Assembly (NCBI RefSeq): GCF_002288925.2
Contig: NW_022098049.1
Coordinates: forward strand, 6,557,310 to 6,621,309
Reading direction: 5' to 3'
Source: Delphinapterus leucas
Taxonomy: Eukaryota > Chordata > Mammalia > Artiodactyla > Monodontidae
Length of the DNA stretch: 64,000 nucleotides
Positions 59,285-64,000 of this stretch are shown piece by piece. The stretch's first letter is position 1. Each line of letters begins with the position of its first letter. The position numbers were made by a program, and so were the translations under genes. Below the pieces are notes generated by a model, which did no database searches, was not told the DNA's origin, and saw only the letters and a list, made by a program, of their open reading frames with translations.

Positions 59285-59745
59285 AGTCACACTGTTCATA
59301 ACAGCACTATTTATAGTAGACAAAAAGTGGAAACAATCCAAATGCACATTAACTGGTGAATGGATTTAAAAAATGCATATCCATATAATGGAATATTCTT
59401 TGACAGAAAAAAGTATTGATACATGCTACAATATGTATGACTGTCAAAGACATGCTAAATGAAAGAATCCAGACACAAAGGACTGCATATTGTATGGGTA
59501 CATTTATATGAAATTTCTCAGAAAGGCAGATCAATAGAACAAAACCTATATCAGTGGTTACTCGGGGCTGAAGGTTAGAGTGAGAAGTACTGCAAAGGGA
59601 CAAAAGGTTGATAGAAATATTCTAGCACTGGATTTGGGTGATGACTACACAACTGTATTAATTTAATAAAAATCATTTAACTGCTCACAATAAGTGAATT
59701 TTGTTATATGTAGATCATATTTCCATACTGGTATTAAAATGTATA
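59285..59745 (+). mobile_element. Old L1 3' end, sense
   Basis: AACAGCACTATTTATAGTAG, AAAAAGTGGAAACAATCCAA, TGGATTTAAAAAATGCATAT, TATCAGTGGTTACTCGGGGC and GTGAATTTTGTTATATGTAG, all in the order of the old L1 ORF2 end and 3' UTR. Confidence 0.75.
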
Positions 59746-60944
59746 GCTAATGGAACGAAAGCTACCTTGACATTGTACTTATAACAATGAAACCTTTTCG
59801 AAAGCACTATTAAATAATTACTTTATACAATGTAGAAATATTTTCAAAACTCTGGCTGACTGCTGTCTCTTTAAGCAATTGTTGAGGTAAAATCTTTTCT
59901 TCAAAAGTATTATGCCAAATTTTACAGTCATTTTCCTTAGTTAATCAACTTTGGCTGTAAATAATAAACATATTTTTATTTCGTTCTTTGAGCTACTGCA
60001 TTTTAAGTTAGCGCATGTGGTCTTAAAAATTGGCACACATAAAAGCAGCTGCAATTAATGAAGTATGCTCTACTTACTGACTTTTCATATAATATGTACA
60101 ACAGAAACATGCTCTTATAAACAGGTCGAGAACTGTAAAATGTTCACTAATTGCTGGAATTTGTTCTTCTGTTTGGAATAAAAGTGGATTTAACAGTCAG
60201 AATAGCTATTCAAGGGGTAATAGAAGCAGGAAGAGGGGACCTCTGTTATTAGCTAATCTAGCAATTATCCCCAAATCGGAGCTTATGTTCTACATGAATA
60301 TCAACTGAGTTTGTTGAGGAGGTGCAGCTGGAGACGTGAAAACAGCTGTCTACTCTAATGCAAAATTCCTTTGGTTAGGAGAATGCACTAACATTAATCT
60401 AAGAGATGTAGAATGAACTTAATTCTCTAAGTGGAAAATGCTGAATTCTATCACAGGCCAACAGCAATTCTTCATACTTCCTTTCAAAGCACACGGAGCA
60501 TGTGCCCACTGTGACGTTATCTCATTTACAGACTCTTCCAAATTATTGTTTACAAGTTAAGCCTTTATACTGAAACGAGGTGAACATGCCTGAGATCCTG
60601 GTCAAGGGTGAGCTTAGGAAATCGCTTCTTCTACATTCTCTTTCTATTAAGAGGTTTGGGAGGAAGTTAGAACTAAGAATGAACACAAGAGTAATTGAAT
60701 GTCTCAACGTACAAACCGTCATCACAGACATCACCTCTAAGCTAATATTTATACAACAAATATTCATCAAGAACTTTCATGAACCCCATTCATTCTTCTA
60801 GGTGTTCTACTCGTATTATTTCATTCAAACTGCCTTTGAAGAAATTCTTGTTCAAGTCCTTAAGTAGTTCCTATACTTATTTGGTTCTCAGTTTTTGTGA
60901 AATCTGTATCATTACAGTGTACATTCAAGGGTTCAGGAACTTGA
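59746..60944. other. AT-rich low-copy stretch, possible conserved non-coding DNA
   Basis: No repeat was recognised. It has homeodomain-type TAAT sites next to an E-box (GCAGCTGCAATTAATGAAG, about 60044-60062) and few frames. A conserved non-coding element is possible but not shown. Confidence 0.35.
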
Positions 60945-61571
60945 AGTGCTTATTTTTTTAGTTGAAGTATAGTCAATGTATAATGTTATATTAGTTTCAG
61001 GTGCACAACATAGTGGTTTGATACTTTAGATTATCCTCAGAGTTATTATAAAATATTGGCTATATTCCCTGTGCTTTACATTACATACTTGTATGTTATT
61101 TTATACCCAGTAGTTTGTACCTCTTAATCAATCCCCTTCCTCGATTTTGCCCCTCCCCAACTTCTCTCCACTGGTAACCATTAGTTTGTTTTCGATAATT
61201 ATGAGTGTTTCTGTTTTCTTATATTCATTCATTTTGTTTCTTAGAGTCCACATATAAGTGAAAACATACAGCATTTGTCTTTATCTGACTTACTAAGTAT
61301 AATACTCTCCAGGTCCATTCATCTCGTTGCAAATGGCAAAATTTCATTAATTTTTTACTATATTTTGGTGTGTGTGTGTGTGTGTGTGTGTAATCAAATC
61401 TTCTTTATCCAGTCACCTGCTGATGGACACTTAAGTTGCTTCTGTATGTTGGCTATTGTAAATAATGCTGATATGAACATTGGGGTGTATACATCTTTTC
61501 TAATTGGTGTTTTCATTTTCTTCAGGTATATATACCCAGGATTAGAACTGCTAGATATTATGGTAGTCCCA
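60945..61571 (-). mobile_element. Antisense L1, 3' end, left of a nested L1
   Basis: The plus strand begins at the reversed 3' end (TTTTTTTAGTTGAAGTATAG, TAATGTTATATTAGTTTCAG), continues through the 3' UTR (ACTGGTAACCATTAGTTTG), and reaches ORF2's end (TCCAGGTCCATTCATCTCG). A TG microsatellite (61368-61390) lies inside. The part after 61733 is the same element. Confidence 0.85.
61368..61390. repeat. (TG)n microsatellite
   Basis: About 12 uninterrupted TG units inside the antisense L1. Confidence 0.9.
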
Positions 61572-61732
61572 TTTTTTTTTTTACATCTTTATTGGAGTAT
61601 AATTGCTTTACAATGGTGTGTTAGTTTCTGCTTTATAACAAAGTGAATCAGTTATACATATACATATGTTCCCATATCTCTTCCCTCTTGCGTCTCCCTC
61701 GCTCCCACCCTCCCTATCCCACCCCTCTAGGT
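61572..61732 (-). mobile_element. Very short L1 3'-end insertion, antisense
   Basis: Reversed young L1 3' terminus only: T-run, TACATCTTTATTGGAGTATA, GTGTTAGTTTCTGCTTTATA, CCCTATCCCACCCCTCTAGG. The host L1 duplicated GGTAGT(C/T)CCATTTTT at 61562-61576 and 61733-61747 (14 of 15 identical). The element has only about 160 bp and no coding part. Confidence 0.93.
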
Positions 61733-64000
61733 GGTAGTTCCATTTTTAATTTTTAATTTTTTGAGGACTCTCCATATGTTTTCTAGAGTGGCTGCAAAAA
61801 TTTACATTCCCACCAACGGTATATTAGGGTTCCCTTCTCTCCACATCTTTGCCAACATTTATTATTTGTTGTCTTTTTGATTATAGCCATTCTAAAAGGT
61901 GTGAAGTGATATCTCGTAGTGGTTTTGATTTGCACTTCCCAGATGATTAGTGATGTAGAGTATCTTTTCATGTGCCTGTTGGCCATCTGTTTGTCTTCAT
62001 GAAAAAATATTTATTCGGCTCTTCCCATTTTTGAATCAGTCTTGTTTATTTTGATACTGAGCTCTATGAGCCATTTATATATATTTTTTATATTAACCCT
62101 TTATCAGACATATAATTTGCAAATATCTTCTTCCATTCATTAGGTTATTTTTGTTGATGGTTTCCTTTGCTATGCAAAAGCTTTTAAGTTTGAATAGGTC
62201 TCATTTATTTATTTTTGCTTGTTTCCCTTGCCTGAAAAGATAGATGCAAAACAACATTGCTATGACTTCTGTCAAAGGAGTGTACTGCCTATGTTTTTTT
62301 GGGGAGTTTTGTTGTTTCCAGTCTTACATTTATCTTTAATCCATTTTAGTTCGTTTTTCTATATGGTATGAGAAAATGTTCTAAATTTCAACCTTTTATG
62401 TGTAGCTGTCCAGTTTTCCTAACGTCACTCATTGAAGAGAATGTCTTTTCCACCTTCTGTATATTCTTGTCTCCTTTGTCACAGATTAATTGACCATAAG
62501 TGTGTGGGTTTATTTCTGGCTCTCCGTTTTGTTCCATTGATCTGTGTCTGTTTTTGCTCCAGTACCATGCTATTTTGATTCCTTTAGCTTTTTAGCATAG
62601 TCTGAAGTCAGGGAGCATGATACCTCCAGATTTGTTCTTTTTCTTCAAGATTGCTTTGTCAATTTGGGGTCTTTTGTTGTTCCATACAATTTTTAGGATT
62701 ATTTGTTCTAGTTCTGTGGAAAATGTCATGGGTATTTTGAGAGGGATTGCATAGAATCTGCTTTGGGTAGTATGGAAATTTTAATTAAATTCTTCAAACC
62801 TGTGAACATGGGATATCTTTCCATTTCTTTGTATCATCTTCAATTTCCTTCTTCAGTGTCTTATAATTCAGAACATAGGGCTTTCATCTCCTTACTTAAG
62901 TTTATACCTGGGTATTTTATTCTTTTTGATGTGATTGTAAGTGGGATTGTTTTCTTGCTTTCTCTTTCTGATAGTTCATTATTATTGTGTAGAAAAGCAA
63001 CAGATTTTTGTATATTTATCTTGTATCCTGCGACTTTACTGAATTAATTCATTCTAATGGTTTTTTCAGTGGAGACTTCAGCGTTTTCTATATATAGTAT
63101 TATGCCATCTGCAAATAGTGATAGGTTTACTTCTTCCCATCTAAGTTGGATGCCTTTTGTTTCTTTATCTTATCTGATTACTGTGGCTAGAACTTCCAAT
63201 ACTATGTTAAATAGAAGTGGTGAGAGTGGGCATCCTTGTCTTATTCCTGATTTTAGAGGAAAAGCTTTCAGTTTTTCACCATTGAGTATGATGTTAGCTG
63301 TGTCATAAATGGCCTTTATTATCTTGAGAAATGTTCCCTCTATACAATCTTTGTTGAGAGGTTTTAATCATATTTGGGTTTTGAATTTTGCCAAATGCTT
63401 TTTCTGCATCTATTGAGATGATCATGTGATTTTTATCCTTTCTTTTGTTAAAATGGTGTATCATATTCATGTTTTGGATATTGAACCATTCCTTGCATCC
63501 CTGGGATAAATCCCACTTGCTCATGGTGTATGATCCTTTTTATGTATTGTGGAATCTGGTTTGCTAATATTTTCTTGAGGATTTTTGCATCTGTATTCAT
63601 CAGGGATATCGGCCTGTAATTTTCTTCTTTTCTGTTCGTAGTGTCTTTGGTATGTGGGTAACTAAATGTGGCCTCTTAGAATGAAATTGGGAGCATTCCT
63701 TTTTCTTCAATTTTTTGGAATAGTTTGTGGATAGCTATTAATTCTTCTTTACATGTTTGGTAGAACTTCCCTGTGAAGCCATCTGGTCCTGGGCTTTGTT
63801 TTTTGGGAGTTTTTTGATTACTAATTCAATTTCAATACTATTAATTGTTCTGTTCAGATTATCCATTTATTCCTGATTCTGTCTTAGAAGACTGCATGTT
63901 TCTAGGAATTGGTCAATTTCTTCTAGGTTGTCCAATTTGTTGGCATATAACTGTTCAGAGTATTCTCTTACGAGTTTTTTGTATTTCTGTGGTATTGGTG
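61733..64000 (-). mobile_element. Antisense L1 ORF2, runs off the right edge
   Basis: Continuation of the L1 that starts at 60945. It is reversed ORF2: the C-terminal Cys-rich part at about 61790-61860, GTGTGTGGGTTTATTTCTGG at 62501-62520, and the reverse transcriptase. The FADD site at 63101-63115 decodes on the minus strand as FADG. Frames on the minus strand (for example 61783-61986 and 63303-63524) are short, so it is dead. The 5' part lies beyond the window. Confidence 0.85.

Overview
This window is non-coding mammalian nuclear DNA. The tRNA-derived SINEs are of the CHR type (Cetacea, Hippopotamidae, Ruminantia), and the young L1 copies end in the cetartiodactyl 3' tail. No Bov-tA, Bov-B or pig PRE-1 elements were recognised, so a whale or dolphin is the best guess and a hippopotamus is possible. 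No cellular exon, tRNA gene or rRNA gene was recognised. Every long coding-like stretch belongs to a decayed LINE-1 or an LTR. The window is most likely intergenic or a large intron.

Layout. 0-0.74 kb: 5' UTR of an antisense L1 whose body lies left of the window. 2.9-3.5 kb: antisense retroviral LTR. 3.5-20 kb: low-copy sequence with old mammal-wide repeats (MIR, L2, old L1, MLT1, hAT and Tigger-like fragments) and one CHR SINE at 6.5 kb. 20.1-31.4 kb: an L1 pile-up, with an old L1 3' end, a nearly complete sense L1 (about 21.85-27.55 kb) carrying broken ORF1 and ORF2, then an older antisense L1 that hosts a sense L1 fragment and an antisense MLT1 LTR. 33-35.3 kb: another old antisense L1 hosting a CHR SINE. 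36.4 and 38.3 kb: two CHR SINEs in opposite orientation.

43-51 kb: a roughly 0.67 kb segment present twice (43.3 and 48.0 kb, same orientation), interleaved with two L1 3' ends in opposite orientation (45.75 and 48.85 kb), followed by an MLT2-like LTR. 52-59 kb: MLT1-type LTRs, including what looks like an intact-order MaLR element (LTR-internal-LTR, about 56.44-58.61 kb) that splits an older repeat. 59.3-61 kb: an old L1 tail, then AT-rich low-copy sequence. 60.9 kb to the end: an antisense L1 that runs off the window and holds a 160-bp L1 insertion with clear target-site duplications.

Nothing here works as a gene system. The content is the history of insertion, nesting and decay of retroelements plus one local duplication. 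Subfamily names and repeat edges were judged by eye from remembered consensus sequences, so edges are approximate (usually within 10-30 bp) unless a target-site duplication fixes them.
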